A stretch of 64,000 nt of DNA from Panopea generosa (taxonomy: Eukaryota; Mollusca; Bivalvia; Adapedonta; Hiatellidae): assembly GCA_029582155.1 (NCBI GenBank), contig CM055903.1, forward strand, positions 44,531,769 through 44,595,768, written 5' to 3'. Made by a program: the position numbers and the translations under genes. Shown here one piece after another: positions 10,914 to 22,859 of the stretch. A model generated the notes under the pieces. That model did not search any database. It was not told where the DNA came from and saw nothing but the letters and a program-made list of their open reading frames with translations. Every line of letters begins with the position of its first letter. The stretch's first letter is position 1.

Positions 10914-13574
10914 TTAATCCTCAATAAATGTATACAGTAGAGTATAGACACCAGTTTCAATAAAGTCTACTTTATGTCCATAGAACTGATACAATACATT
11001 CTAATTTCGGCAGTCAAAGTGTCCGGACGTAACCAACTTTATTACATTTACTTCAATTAAAAAAACCGGAAACACTCCGAATATTTAATATTTTTATAAA
11101 CTTCGTAACTGGACCTCAATACTACATTCATCACGCTTACAGGACTTTAACAAAGTATTGTGCTGTTCTACGGCTACACGTGTTACTGTTTATAATTCAA
11201 TCTTTGTTTAAACAAAATGTGCTAAAATCGTAAGCCCTTGATGTACTAGTTCAGGAAATATACATAATGCAACAAAGCGACACCGGTCAAAACAAACACT
11301 TACACAAAGCTACCGTCTCTTGTAATTATTTAAAGAATGATATACATGTATGTTGTTTAAAATGTAACTTGTTTTGACACGAATTATTCTACTATAGGAT
11401 TAAATTCATTTTTTTCTGGTTTTTATGCATGTGTAAAGAATAAACCAGAAAAAAATAATTTAATCCTTATAACTCCAATCCTGATGATTATATTTAATTT
11501 GAGACTCCTCAAGTGAATAAAAAAACAAAACAAAAATAACTATACGCTACAAAGTAAACGCGTAAGAATACATCATCTCTCTGTCCTGGTTGACATCAAA
11601 TTCTCTAGATCTAATATTCAATAATATCGTACCGGCTATTGTTTCCATTATCAGATGAACATAAAGTAAAATAAACTAACTATTGTAAAATGACGAAATA
11701 TATTGCGTTGAAAAAATTAAACACCCGCCTTTTATCTCTCGATTTAGACAAATAAAAAATCAATAATTCCAGGAAATACCCACGGAGTGTGTATATATTT
11801 ACATAGACGCTGACGTCATTGTTTAGTTTTTGTCTACACGCTTGTTTTTAAAAAATGTGTCAATATTTACGAAGGTCATATAAATCAACGCTCATTGATG
11901 GAGAATCCGAATTTGACTTTTACGTGTAAGGTCTGTGTATTTACGTTGTCTCACGATCGTCTTCTTCTGAACTTCAACTAGATATACATGTACATGTTTT
12001 TATTTTATTTTTCCTGTGGAAACTTTTGTCAACGACTAGCATTCACGCTTGTCAAATCTGAACATTTTATGATCTACTTCATTTTTTCTCAAAACAACTT
12101 ATGGTCTGATTGTGACACCTGGTTAAATCGCTGAACCAAAGAAATCTATAAAACAATAACCCAAAGAAAACAGCTAGGATCAGATCTAACATTTGTTTTC
12201 GTTGTTTTTTTATTATTAAAAAAGCGCGGAACCGTTGTGGACGTTATTTAAGTTCGTATATTGTTAAACCGACGATGCTTCTTTGTTTACGCGAGAAACG
12301 TAAAAGTAGTCCGGCTCACGGGTTTTATCGAAAAATAAAAGTCTTTAAAAAAATTGACGTTGTCCAATGAAAATGCTTTACATACCTATATGATAATGAG
12401 ATTGGAATTATAAGACGTTAATCAACAAAAATACATTAAAATGCTTTAACGAAATCATCAGAATAAAATGTGTTCACATTCATACAATATGAAAATTGCA
12501 AACTTATTCTCTAGATATATTTAATTCATAATCAGTCTTGAATTGTATATACTTAGTTTCAATTCAACATGCCTTGATTGTTAGTTACTTAATACCATTA
12601 TATGCAAACTATTTTCAAAAATCAAATAAATCAAAGCGGTAAAATTTACTACACAAAAATGACTTTAAATCTGCGAGTGTCGAAGAAAATGTATTACTAT
12701 AAAATGCTGACACAATACTGAACATGTGCGGCATAACATATATGATGTGAATATTTTACCGTCCAACCGTTTTCTATAATTATGTTAAATAATTCACAAC
12801 CTATCTATACATTATTATTATTATTATAATTAATATTTTAATTATACCACGTACATATATTATTATAATTATTATTATTAATATTATTATTATTACACCA
12901 TATTATTACATATATTGTTATAACAATTATTGTAAACTTTCGTTTATGTGTTTTTGTCATAATATGCATGAGAATATGCCCAAGTAAACAATAGGTTTAT
13001 GTTGGGAATGTCCAGTAGGTCGAAATTAGGAAACTTTTTGGGGCATTCGATTAATTCTGGATTATACAATTGTTTCACTTGGTATCACTGAACTGAAATA
13101 GGATTATAAATTCGTAAACTTTATATAAACAATAGCAAAATATTTCATATTTTCTTATATAATTATATATATATAACAAACTAATCTCGATCTACAACTG
13201 CTTTATATAATATCTTCTAAAAAGGATAAATAAAAAATGTATTATATTATTCTGCCTCTTTGATACCATTTGTTCATTTAATGGATCTATATATTAATAT
13301 GTTTATCTATTTTACAAAATATCTAATTTAAAAAAATAATAAAACTGTTTAAAATTATTCTGTACAATGAATAGTTAATGCATACATGTGTAAGTTATAT
13401 ATATTAAGTATAATACTTTATTAAAGAATAAAATATAAAAAATCAAAAAATCATGCGACTAAAGACATTAAATAAATAATACACCTAAGAAATACAATAA
13501 ATATTTATAAAGAAAAAAAGCATGTAACGTAAATACTATAAGACTTAATTAAAACAAATAACAAAACGCCTTAC
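10459..13574. other. Putative intron of the small peptide gene; AT-rich with simple repeats
   Basis: It holds an (ATTG)n tract at 10866-10911, an (ATT)n-rich stretch at 12810-12910 and an inverted repeat at 11396-11467. A CAAGATGGCGCC motif at about 10555 with ATATAAAAG just upstream resembles a promoter start, but nothing downstream supports a plus-strand gene. Confidence 0.4.
11396..11467. repeat. Near-perfect inverted repeat, about 27-bp arms
   Basis: The left arm (aggattaaattc then tttttctggttt) and the right arm (aaaccagaaaaa then aatttaatcct) are reverse complements with about one mismatch, separated by some 20 bases. It could be a MITE remnant or a hairpin RNA source. No target duplication was identified. 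Confidence 0.7.
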
Positions 13575-13632
13575 CAGTAAGTGCGAACATCACCAACACA
13601 AAATACACAATCATTGCCGATTTAAGAATCAT
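13575..13632 (-). CDS. Putative exon 1 of a small secreted peptide gene: signal peptide
   Basis: The minus-strand ATG at 13632 opens 19 codons plus one base before a consensus donor (CTG|GTAAGG). The product, MILKSAMIVYFVLVMFALT plus the first base of the next codon, has a short charged start and a 14-residue hydrophobic core ending in Ala-Leu-Thr-Gly, a textbook secretion signal. A TATA box and an inverted CCAAT box lie upstream at ordinary distances. The exon is too short to stand out as an open reading frame. Marine invertebrate antimicrobial and neuropeptide genes often have this layout (signal exon, long intron, small mature exon), but no family is recognised. Confidence 0.5.
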
Positions 13633-13675
13633 TCTGTTAGTAGTGTTTATCACTGTTGACTATTTGAATATAAAA

Positions 13676-13740
13676 TCTGAAATGCCCACTCCAACAAGAA
13701 CGTTTTCCTTTATATGTTGTCCGACTTTCTCAGCCAATAA
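13676..13740 (-). promoter_or_regulatory. Core promoter of the putative minus-strand peptide gene
   Basis: Read on the minus strand, ATTGG (CCAAT box, 13734-13738) is followed by TATAAAGG (13707-13714). A start about 30 bases further on (near 13678) would leave roughly 45 bases of 5' UTR before the ATG at 13632. Spacing is canonical for a TATA-driven animal promoter. Confidence 0.5.
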
Positions 13741-13786
13741 AATCGCTCAGATTTTTCAAAATAGAATATTCCATTTTACATAGCCA

Positions 13787-14038
13787 ATGAAGTTGTTCCA
13801 CGAACGAGAAAGCAGGTCTACATCTAAGCCGGTTGGAAGATACTCTACTGGCGTAGAAAATTCCATGCAACCTTTAGCCTACGCTGGCAATGTACTGGAG
13901 TGTTGGGTGGTGGGAATGCAATACCGTATGTTATGTTATTCTATCTCTTGCAATGTGACAGCTGGTACATGTCATGCAACGTACACAATACCTTTATCGG
14001 TCGGCAGTTACCTTATACCAGCAGCCATCGACACATGA
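13787..14038 (+). other. Open frame of 83 codons, unrecognised, of doubtful coding status
   Basis: An ATG-initiated frame with balanced composition and GC above its surroundings starts about 50 bp beyond the CCAAT box of the divergent putative promoter. It has four scattered cysteines, no signal peptide, no membrane segment and no family resemblance. A bidirectional promoter is conceivable; a chance frame or part of an old repeat is as likely. Confidence 0.2.
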
Positions 14039-17000
14039 GACAAATTTAACCATTTTCATAGTCTGTCTCTATATGCTTTGTTCCATTCGCCTGGAGTATA
14101 TATAATAAAATATCATTTTATGTTTATTTCTGTTGGCTTTATTTTATGTTTCTATGTATACTGTTGCACTGCTTAATATTCACTTCGACCAAGAACTTAT
14201 ATAGAGATAATGCTAATCTGATCACAACAACTCTGATTTGAGTCGGTCTTTTTATAACATTTCTTTAAAATACAGAATCGTGTTCTTTTTTAATTTTTTT
14301 TTTTTTGCTTTGTTTTAATTCCATTTTTGGCCACAGTTCGTGATTAGCATAATTGTCTCAGATAAGCAAAATACATAGTATTAGATTTTACCCCATTTGT
14401 CTTGATAGTGTTAAAGGCAATTTATCAGGCTTTATCAAAATTTTAAAATTGGCTACATACATGTAACGAATTTTTCTGAATAACGAGATCGGTGCATATG
14501 ATTCACAGTGTGGGAGCGTACAGTATTGAATACCGGAAGTTGCTGATCTGTACGGCGACGATTTGTCAGTTTCAGTATGAAAACAATAAGCGTGGATTGT
14601 GTTTATTGCTCAATTGCATTATACATTTCAAGAAGAATTCTTGTATCGCAGTATCGTTTTCTTATGCTGATTTGCCTCAGAAGCGAAACATTTTCACAAT
14701 ATCGATCAAAGTGCGATACATGGCGATCCCGGGCGTTTACACGTGTTTCTAGGATTTTATTGCAAAACTGGGGTTTCCACGAATATATGCAGTTGTTACT
14801 TAGATGTTGCAGCAGAAAAAGCATTTCTCTATCGAAGACTTGAATTTATTGATGCTATAGTTTTTGTTTTAATAAAAACGGACAGCTTTTGTCAATACAC
14901 CCCTCGCTTCAATACTGTACGCCTAGTTGTATGTGTACATAATCACTAGTTGCCACCAGTGTGAAATTGACTGTACGCCTAGATACTTATATGATCATAA
15001 ATTATGATAACATGATCGTACAACTATGAAAACATAGTTATAAATACATGCTGAAATAAATCAATTAAATAATAAATTATATTGTTGCATATAACATAGC
15101 GCTTAAGACCAAGTGAATACACTTTGTGCGTACCAAATTTCATTAATGGCCTTCATCAATTCACTACGCTTCCAGCGTCCGTCAAATGACACAGTGAATA
15201 GTTGGTCTCCTGATTATGTCAACCTTTACCATGTTAACTCATTGAAATATATTTCAACATTTAAGCCTGTTTCTGAACGCGGCTCAATATAACCTAATTC
15301 AATAATAGGCCATATAATGATATCGTTTTTACCTCAAATCAGAAAGTGTAAATTTTTTAGTTTCAGATTAAAGACGCAATGGACCGTCTTAGTTTATTTC
15401 AGTGCATTTATTGCAATTTTTACACCTTCACCTGCTGCCTATTTGAGGAAATCATCGATAACAATGTCATACAGCACCCTGAACGAGAGTTAAAATATAG
15501 AAAACGGACTTTTATATCAGACACAACACGTTAAAATATCAGCTGATGTCATTTCTTCCTCCACATTAAAACGACACATGGCAAGTTTGATAAATTGTTC
15601 AGTGAACTCTCTTTCTGAACATGAAATGAAACTACGAAATTTAACTGATAATGGGGCGCGCGGACCTGCGGTAGAGCATCGGATCCAGTATCGAGGGATA
15701 CAATACTTTGTACGATTATTGGAAATAACAAGTTATAGGACAGTGGCACAGCAGTTGCCTGTCTAGTTTCGTCTCTTATAATTCTTATATAGATTGGCAT
15801 ATGTTGTATTATGTTATTTGTTTTATAAACTGCTTTGTGTAATTGTACATATGATGAGACGTTAATAAACTATCAAATTCTAAATCTAGAAAGTAGAAAT
15901 ATAATAGACAGATAGTACATGATATTGCACAATGTTAATATAAAAAATATGTCATGGGTTTATGACGCTCCTGCCCCGTTTATTATGTGATAAAAGTGTT
16001 ATTCATAATTTTGAATATTGCAATTACATGCGTGATAATTTACGTATCAATTTTCAATACTATATCTTGCAACCTTTGCAATTCTAGCTGTTAAAAATCA
16101 ACAATGCATTTACAGATATCAGTGACCTTTTGTTATTAAGTCACTTCAGATATTATATATTCTAGGATTGCGCGAACAAAATTGGTCATCTATTGTCTAA
16201 ATCATACAAGTATATAAAAAATCATGATAACTAATATGGGTAGCACTTGTGACCCAAATCAGTTGTATTGTTCTTGTATATATTTGTCAATAAAATATGT
16301 TTAAATCATATCCGAAATGCAGAAAATATTCACAGCTGTTACATTTCCGGAGGAAATTGGATCTACGTTTGGTGTTAAAAACGGAAGTGTGGTTGTAAAC
16401 CGATATAAACCTTGATGAGACAAAGGGTCCCCTGAATCGTATCTTATATCATAATCTACAACACATGCTACATCCCACTGTCTAACACATTCGATGAGTG
16501 TAACGAAAGATAACTCTACGAAGGGGAGTGGCTACATCCGTCTGATCAATGGCGTTTGTGAGCGTTTAACGATCTAGATCATGTTTGAATTTGTGATAAT
16601 CAAATGTTGATGTCACATATTTTGTATTTGTTTTTTTAGAAATTCCTTTACTATACATTAACCATGTTTTTCTATATATGGAATAGCAAACGGGTTGGGC
16701 CACAAGTTATCCAGCATTTAAATTGGCCCTTTACAACAACAAATTATTTTACATAAAACAATCAAGATTGCAATAAAACATGTTCATATATGAATAAAGA
16801 AGAAGTGAATTAGGGGACATTGTATACATAAACGCATGATGCATCCAATACTTACCTTTAATATGGGCACGATTTTAACACATTGCACTCTTTAATTTAC
16901 CGCAACCATTTCTTAAACTAGCATAAATAAAACAATCAGTACATTTATAAACACACAATTTTAGTTTGTAAAATAAAATAATAACACCCTTACCGAGAAT

Positions 17001-17515
17001 TTTCCTCGCAATTAGAATTACTTCATAATCAATGTTTTTCAATAACCAGTGTTGAATTTCAAAATTAATCAACCATAACATATTTATTAGAGCCTGACGT
17101 AAAACGTATGCTTTTTCAATTAAGTCCTCTTTTTATCAAATAACAAAACGTAACTTTTGGACAGTATGTTACAGTCGATAAAACAGTAAAACAATAAATG
17201 GATACAATAAACACAGTGTTTACGTCATTTTAAAGATTCAGTACTTTTCACGTTGAACCTGTTTATTTGCATGCTTTATGCACACATTATTGCCATTAAA
17301 ACGTCCAATTTACAGTTTGCGTTTAAAATGGTGTAAGAATGCATTCAGAATACACTTAATGCCCTGAAACCTATATTTATGAAGTAAATAATTATTTCAC
17401 TATTTAGAATAGAACTTAAACTCAAATTGAAACGACTGAATCATTTCCTTTGCACGATAATAACCATAAAGTATTCCGTTAACTATAAGTCATTCAAGTT
17501 CAGACATTTCAATCT
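14039..17515. other. Intergenic stretch; one GC-richer island, no gene recognised
   Basis: Around 14490-14950 overlapping frames are open on both strands with higher GC than the neighbourhood, but none resembles a known protein. At 15655-15710 a piece with gtagagcatcggatccag resembles the A-box half of family-B SINEs. The remainder shows nothing I can support. Confidence 0.35.
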
Positions 17516-17519
17516 GGAT

Positions 17520-19120
17520 GGCAGCTGACTCCGCTACATTCACCACACATTGGTGAACAATCTAACCCATGCTTTCTGCACGTACAATGACCAGTTCGGC
17601 AATCAGTTTTACATTTGCATCGTATACTCTGCAGGAGTCTGTCAGGAACAGGAGAGTATTCTATTTGCAACGCTAAAAGCTTACCCTTTGATATATTTCA
17701 CCCCCATAAATGAGAATCAATATCGGTGTTTCCTTTCTAAAATTGAACTCGATGATAAACTGTGATGAGACTGTTGTTTTTTGCAACTTCAGATGTTAGA
17801 GGCACATTTTCTGTGGACAAACCTTCTGGATACCCATCAAACAATTACAACAGTCCTGCCACTATTCTTTATGATGAAGTCAAAATATTGTTGGAAAACC
17901 ACCTGATATGTTACACCACCATCTAAGACATAAATTGTGACACATGGTTACCTTCAGTGATTACTGGTATCCTAACATATTTCATAATTGCACCAGCTAG
18001 TTGGGGTTTATTATCAACCCGAATAAAACCAAATAGAGATGCTAGATGTGTGCATAACTGATACGTAAAAAGAGAAGCTAGCTCTTCTTGCATTACCATG
18101 TCTCTTGCAGCAGATATAAGACATTGAAACAACAGCTATGGGTCAACTTTAATGCGCTCATCATCTATTTTGCAGATACTTTTGTGTCAAGAGTCACGGC
18201 CTGATTTTTTTTTTCCAGAAAGAAAATTCAAACACCCGTTGACCAGACATAGAATAAAGAACCATTTGGCCGATTTTCTTGGCACTGTCTAAATTTACAA
18301 TTGTGTATGCTGTTACACCGCTATAAATGCTTTGTAAGGTTTTATCTTCCGTGAAAAGGGTTCTTGCTAGCAAATATTTGCATATCTTTTCATATCATGA
18401 TCGTCTCTCTGTCCTCTTGTTTTTGTGCTGTTCACTCGAAGTGAATATCTCACCCGTTAGCTGATGTAGCTTTATTTGTACGAATACATGCAGAGATACA
18501 GATTAACCAAACAGCACGTTGTAGTTCTATTATTCCCCTTCCCTTGTAAGGATGTTTTTTAAACTTCTCATGAGCACTTGCTCTATCACAAGGTCGGTCG
18601 ACAGTCCTCCCTAAAATCGATCACTTCTTCACACTACATGAAACCCTTCACTAAAATGTTGGTACACTTCTGGATGGTCGTTTTGTAATTGGGATATGTT
18701 TTGTAGGTACAAATACGCTGACCATGTGTAGAGATTGTGGCCAGCAGATGCAAAATATGGCAGACAAGGATTGGAGATGAAGTGCCGAGTTCCCAATGCG
18801 CTCTGCTGTTATAAATTTACGTACTATTTCAACCATTTCCAGATACTGTAGCCACAGTTTCGAAGTTCTAGAATGACATAGAATGGTTCAATTTGTCGTT
18901 ATTGTGAGTTTATAAAGTGAACAAACATCATGAATATCTCCATGAAGCTCAATTAATATTTTGCGTCTCCTTTTATAACAATTAATGATGTTAGAATTTG
19001 TATAATTCAGTCGGCATGTTTATGTAGCCACTGACCGAGATCAACAGTTATATTGTCCCCACATTCCCTAATAGCCTTGTGAAGGAACAGCTTGTATTAT
19101 CACCTTTGTCTCTTTTCATT
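17520..19120 (-). pseudogene. Decayed copy of an abundant unclassified invertebrate gene family (Cys-rich C-terminus)
   Basis: Separate minus-strand segments match, in the right order, a high-copy family of uncharacterised proteins that I recall from bivalve, cnidarian and other invertebrate genomes. Towards the N-terminus (18590-18836) are RKFITAERIGNSALHLQSL, SQLQNDHPEVYQHFSEGFHV and GLSTDLVIEQVLMRS. In the middle (17923-18132) is MFQCLISAARDMV with VDNKPQLAGAI. At the C-terminus (17520-17660) is a cysteine-rich end, IRCKCKTDC then CTCRKHGLDCSPMCGEC. The copy is broken in several places and not expressed as one protein. Whether the family is a host gene, a domesticated sequence or cargo of a mobile element is unknown to me. 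It ends directly beside the 45-bp minisatellite. Confidence 0.6.
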
Positions 19121-19154
19121 TATCCAGGAAGTAAAGATGGATGACATTTTCTAG

Positions 19155-20205
19155 GACAACATCGGTTGAACCAACAACGACTGGACCAACAACGACTGGA
19201 CCAACAACGACTGTAGTAACAGCGGATATAACAACAACGGCTTAATCAACAACGGCTGTAGTAACAGCGGATATAACAACAACGGCTTAACCAACCACGG
19301 CTGGAGTAACAGAAGATATAACAACAATGGCTAAAGAAACAGCAGATAGAGTAACAATGGTAGAACCAACAACGGCTGGAGTAACAGCGGATATAGCATC
19401 AACAGTTGAACCAACAACGGCTGGAGTAAAAGCGGATATAACAACAACGGTTGAACCAACAATGGCTGGTGAGTAACAGTGGATATAACAACAACGGTAG
19501 AACCATCAACGGCTGGAGTAACCGCTGATATAACAACAATGGTTGAAACAACAACGGCTAGAGTAACAGCGGAAAGAGTAACAACAGTAGAACCATCAAC
19601 GGCTGAAGTAACAGCGGATATAACAACATCGGTTGAACCAACAATGACTGGAGTAACAACAGATATAACAACAATGGTTGAACCAACAACGGTTGGAGTA
19701 ACAGCTGATTGAGTAACAACGGTAGAACCAACAATGGCTGGAGTAACAGCAGATTGAGTAACAACCGTTGAACCAACAACGGCTGAAGTAACACCATTGT
19801 TGTTATAACAATGGTTGAACCAACAACAGCTGGAGTAACAGCTGATTGAGTAACAACGGTTGAACCAACAATGGCTGGATTAACAGCAGACTGAGTAACA
19901 ATGGTTGAACCAACAACGGCTGGAGTAACAGCAGATATACTAACAATTGTTGAACCAACAACGGCTGGAGTAACAACTGATTGAGTAACAACGGTTGAAC
20001 CAACAATGGCTGGATTAACAGCAGACTGAGTAACAACAGTTGAACCAACAACGGCTGGAGTAACAGCAGATATACTAACAATGGTTGAACCAACAGCGGC
20101 TGGAGTAACAGCGGATTGAGTAACAACGGTTGAACCAACAGCGGTTGGAGAAACAGCAGATTGAGTAGCAACGGTTGAACAATCAACGGCTGGAGTAACA
20201 GCGGA
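19155..20205. repeat. 45-bp minisatellite, mucin-like in one frame
   Basis: About 23 units of 45 bp, typified by ggttgaaccaacaacggctg then gagtaacagcggatataaca. In one plus-strand frame a unit reads TTVEPTTAGVTADIT, a Thr-rich mucin-like repeat, open at 19479-19712. In the right half (after about 19705) the unit variant gattgagtaac puts a TGA in that frame in most copies, so the array as a whole cannot be translated. The minus strand is open over longer spans (19558-19797, 19803-20186) but gives only Leu/Gln/Pro low complexity. Confidence 0.85.
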
Positions 20206-21030
20206 TTTCCTCCTGGCCTTTCAGTACATCCTTCGTGTCTAAAGAAGTATTGGATATTTTGCTGAATATAGCTTTAAGATTTTGTCAGCGGCTACATAAG
20301 GCTGAATGTCGAGATCACGCGGGAGTTTATACGACCATTTTCTTCTGATTATAGTTGGGTGGGTGGGTGTGAACTAGAGCCTTTATCTGGTATTCAGCTA
20401 TTGTCATTGTTTGTATAAAGGTGTAAGCCCACCATCGATTGTTTGTTCTTTATTCTATAGTAAATAACAAAAGTTTGAAGGCTTGTCAATGATAGAGAGA
20501 CCCAAATAAGAAGTGAAACTTGCATTTAACTGTTTGTCAACCTCTGCACTACCAAAATATGATGAGAAAGGTGTGGGTCATGTGTCACATTAGAGATTTT
20601 TTTCTGCCCGGTGTGTACACTGATGACAAAGTGAAAGAAGACTTCCGAAACCATGTATTCATACACCAATTTCCAAGCATCATTTTTTTTTCTAAATTCA
20701 CAATTCAAACATGACAATGCTGTCAAAACGTTCAAAATACATCAATAATGCCATTCAAATAAAAAAAAATGAGCATTAAAATAAGGAAAATGCAAGGACT
20801 TTTTATAACCGCCATTTCTGTTCTGTTCTGTTGAACTTTATAGCCTCTTGAAGGCTCACCTCCGTTTTTTCGGAGTAGAAACACTTCTACTTTTACTATA
20901 ATACAATCCTTCACCATGTATAACTGTACACTATCACCGTTGATTCACAATGAAGTCGTTATGCTATTTACAGTTAAAAGTTTTTTTGAAGATTAGATAC
21001 GACTGCACCAGCGCTGAGAACCCTACCAAT
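20206..21030. other. Intergenic stretch, nothing recognised
   Basis: Only short frames of no recognisable family on either strand; a short ggtgggtgggtg run lies near 20357. Confidence 0.4.
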
Positions 21031-21032
21031 GC

Positions 21033-21861
21033 CTATTTCCTTCGTTTGGGCACCACAGATCCCAAGATCTTGTATCGATTAATATGCAATGAGTTAATAA
21101 GACGGCGACAATGATAAGCAGTATTTTCTATAGCGTTTTTTGTAATATTATCGATATTCGAGCAGTCAATTAACACAGTTATTTTCTGTTTTGTATTTAG
21201 TTTTTCAAAGTCATGTTTTAGATTGTCATTATATAATGCGGCAATATCTTTCATAACGTGCTTCCTGATATTTTCTGTTGTTTGACATTCAAGCAGGAAA
21301 TGTTTTAATGTTTCAGGAGCTTCATTACAAATCGTATATGTTGAATCAATTTCGTTTTGGTTGAATGCAACTCGTGTAGTTTGTAAACTATAAGTGCCCG
21401 TTAGAATTTTCATTTTTACTGATATTCTTGCATTTTCTTTCACCGAGGTGCTAGCATATATCATAAGATGTGAAATTCTTGGAGTGTATTTAAGATTCAT
21501 GTATTGAAGAGTTTTGTATGACTGTATAGGTTGACTCTTCTCTTTCAATCCCTAAATGCATTGACGAATCTACAGGGTTCATTTTAATATTGTTCATTAC
21601 ATAGTTATAGTCTTGATTGTTTGATTCAATGACGACGCTCTCTTCCGGTTGTAATTTATACCGTTGTTTTGTACTAAAATCATATGCTGTGTTAGCATCG
21701 TCTGCACATGCCGTAGTTGGACACCTTATATTTCCTATTTTCATACCAATGTTAAAGTCTTCAATTCTATGTAATAGCGGATCTATGTAGATTTTAAACA
21801 AGTCTGCACTCGTTATACCGCCTTGTCTTCGACTAACCAACGGAAGCACTTCCTTTTTCAA
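21033..21861 (-). mobile_element. LINE reverse transcriptase fragment, antisense
   Basis: The segment 21861 to about 21490 encodes RRQGGITSADLFKIYIDPLL (RT motif B region) and CPTTACADDANTAYD, the ADD catalytic motif of reverse transcriptase. A second frame, 21548-21033, carries ISHLMIYASTSVKENARIS and a C-terminal CNEAPETLKHFLLEC, the Cys/His segment of LINE ORF2. The frames overlap at 21490-21548, so there is a frameshift there. The endonuclease and N-terminal half of RT are missing. It is a non-LTR element of a type common in bivalves; clade not assigned. Confidence 0.75.
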
Positions 21862-22139
21862 AGTGTTGTACTATGCATAGACGGAAACTTGTCGTATATA
21901 ATATGTTTCATAGGTCCTTGGTCATGTTACTGCTTGTATTCTGAACACCTATTTAATTTCGTATATCTGAATGGTGCCCATTATTAACACAGATATAAAG
22001 ACATGCGTATTTATTTGTATAATGTCATATTTGTATGGAAAACGTGCATAGCTCCATGATTATAATTATATAGCAAAATATAAATTTACATAATTCTCGT
22101 TCTCACGACTGTGTGGTTAACCCGTTATCACGAGTTACA

Positions 22140-22250
22140 GTTCTTGACGGTGGCGCTGTAGTCTGTTGCTACCTGTAAACAAGATGGAGGTCTTGAGCAC
22201 CTGTTACTGATATTTATCCATCGGACTTTCTAAAAAAAAGTTATTTGTAG
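22140..22250 (+). promoter_or_regulatory. Possible TATA-less promoter and 5' UTR exon for the downstream WD40 gene
   Basis: A GC-richer patch (ttgacggtggcgctgtagtc) is followed by CAAGATGGAGG, which resembles the YY1-type initiator found at many TATA-less animal promoters, and by a consensus-like donor TGTAG|GTAATA at 22250/22251. The first coding exon of the WD40 gene has a clear 3' splice site at 30038, so it needs an upstream non-coding exon; this is the best candidate I see. The ATG here opens only eight codons. Confidence 0.25.
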
Positions 22251-22589
22251 GTAATATTTATTATATACATAGTAAACAAATTAATTTTAATTGTGTTTGT
22301 TTTTTTAATTAGCAATTGCCATGCATATGCAACGGTGAAAAAGACTCGTTGCATCTCATGCATTAGTTTATCTTCATTTTTAAGGGTTTGATTATCAAAA
22401 TACAAAATAGCTTACGTTCATAAGAAGGAAAGGTATCGGAAATTAATTTTAAAGTAAATGTTTCATACATTTTTGTCAAGAAGTGTAGATTTTTTATTTA
22501 GAAATCGTTGCAACACTTCCATTCAGACTCCAAATATGAACTTTTGGAATTCGATAGGGGCAAAAGGGAATTTTAGTGGTAGTTTTTTC

Positions 22590-22850
22590 TTCTTCTTCCA
22601 TTATTGCACTGAATCCCACTCTGGGGCATTGTCATACAATTAAGTGTATAATACAATGTGAGTGTGAGATGCGCATTAGCATGTGCAGGATTAAAAATGA
22701 TTAAAACAATGTCCTCACTCTAAGCTGTAGAGACCATGCAGCCCTCCCCTGAATGCCTCTAGGGTGTCAGCAGTGGTGATGTGCTCTGGAACAGCGTGCT
22801 CTGGAACGCTGTTCCACAGTCTGGTGCTTGAGGGAACAACAATATATGGC
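22590..22850 (-). mobile_element. LINE 3' end fragment (CR1/Jockey-like), antisense
   Basis: On the minus strand the sequence reads VVPSSTRLWNSVPEH and TTADTLEAFRGGLHGLYS followed by a stop, the conserved last residues of CR1/L2/Jockey-type ORF2 proteins (compare AKIWYSLPGSV in the LINE ending at 29418). A short 3' UTR follows, ending in a GAA-rich tail near 22595. The 18-bp segment encoding VPEHA is duplicated in tandem. Confidence 0.65.
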
Positions 22851-22859
22851 AATTTTTCT

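Noticed and set aside
14492-14949. Overlapping frames on both strands as a small gene
   Set aside because: No family resemblance, no splice or promoter logic, and frames on both strands of one GC-richer patch; cause unknown.
19558-20186. Leu/Gln/Pro-rich minus-strand frames as a membrane protein
   Set aside because: Low-complexity complement of the 45-bp repeat, lacking any flanking coding sequence.
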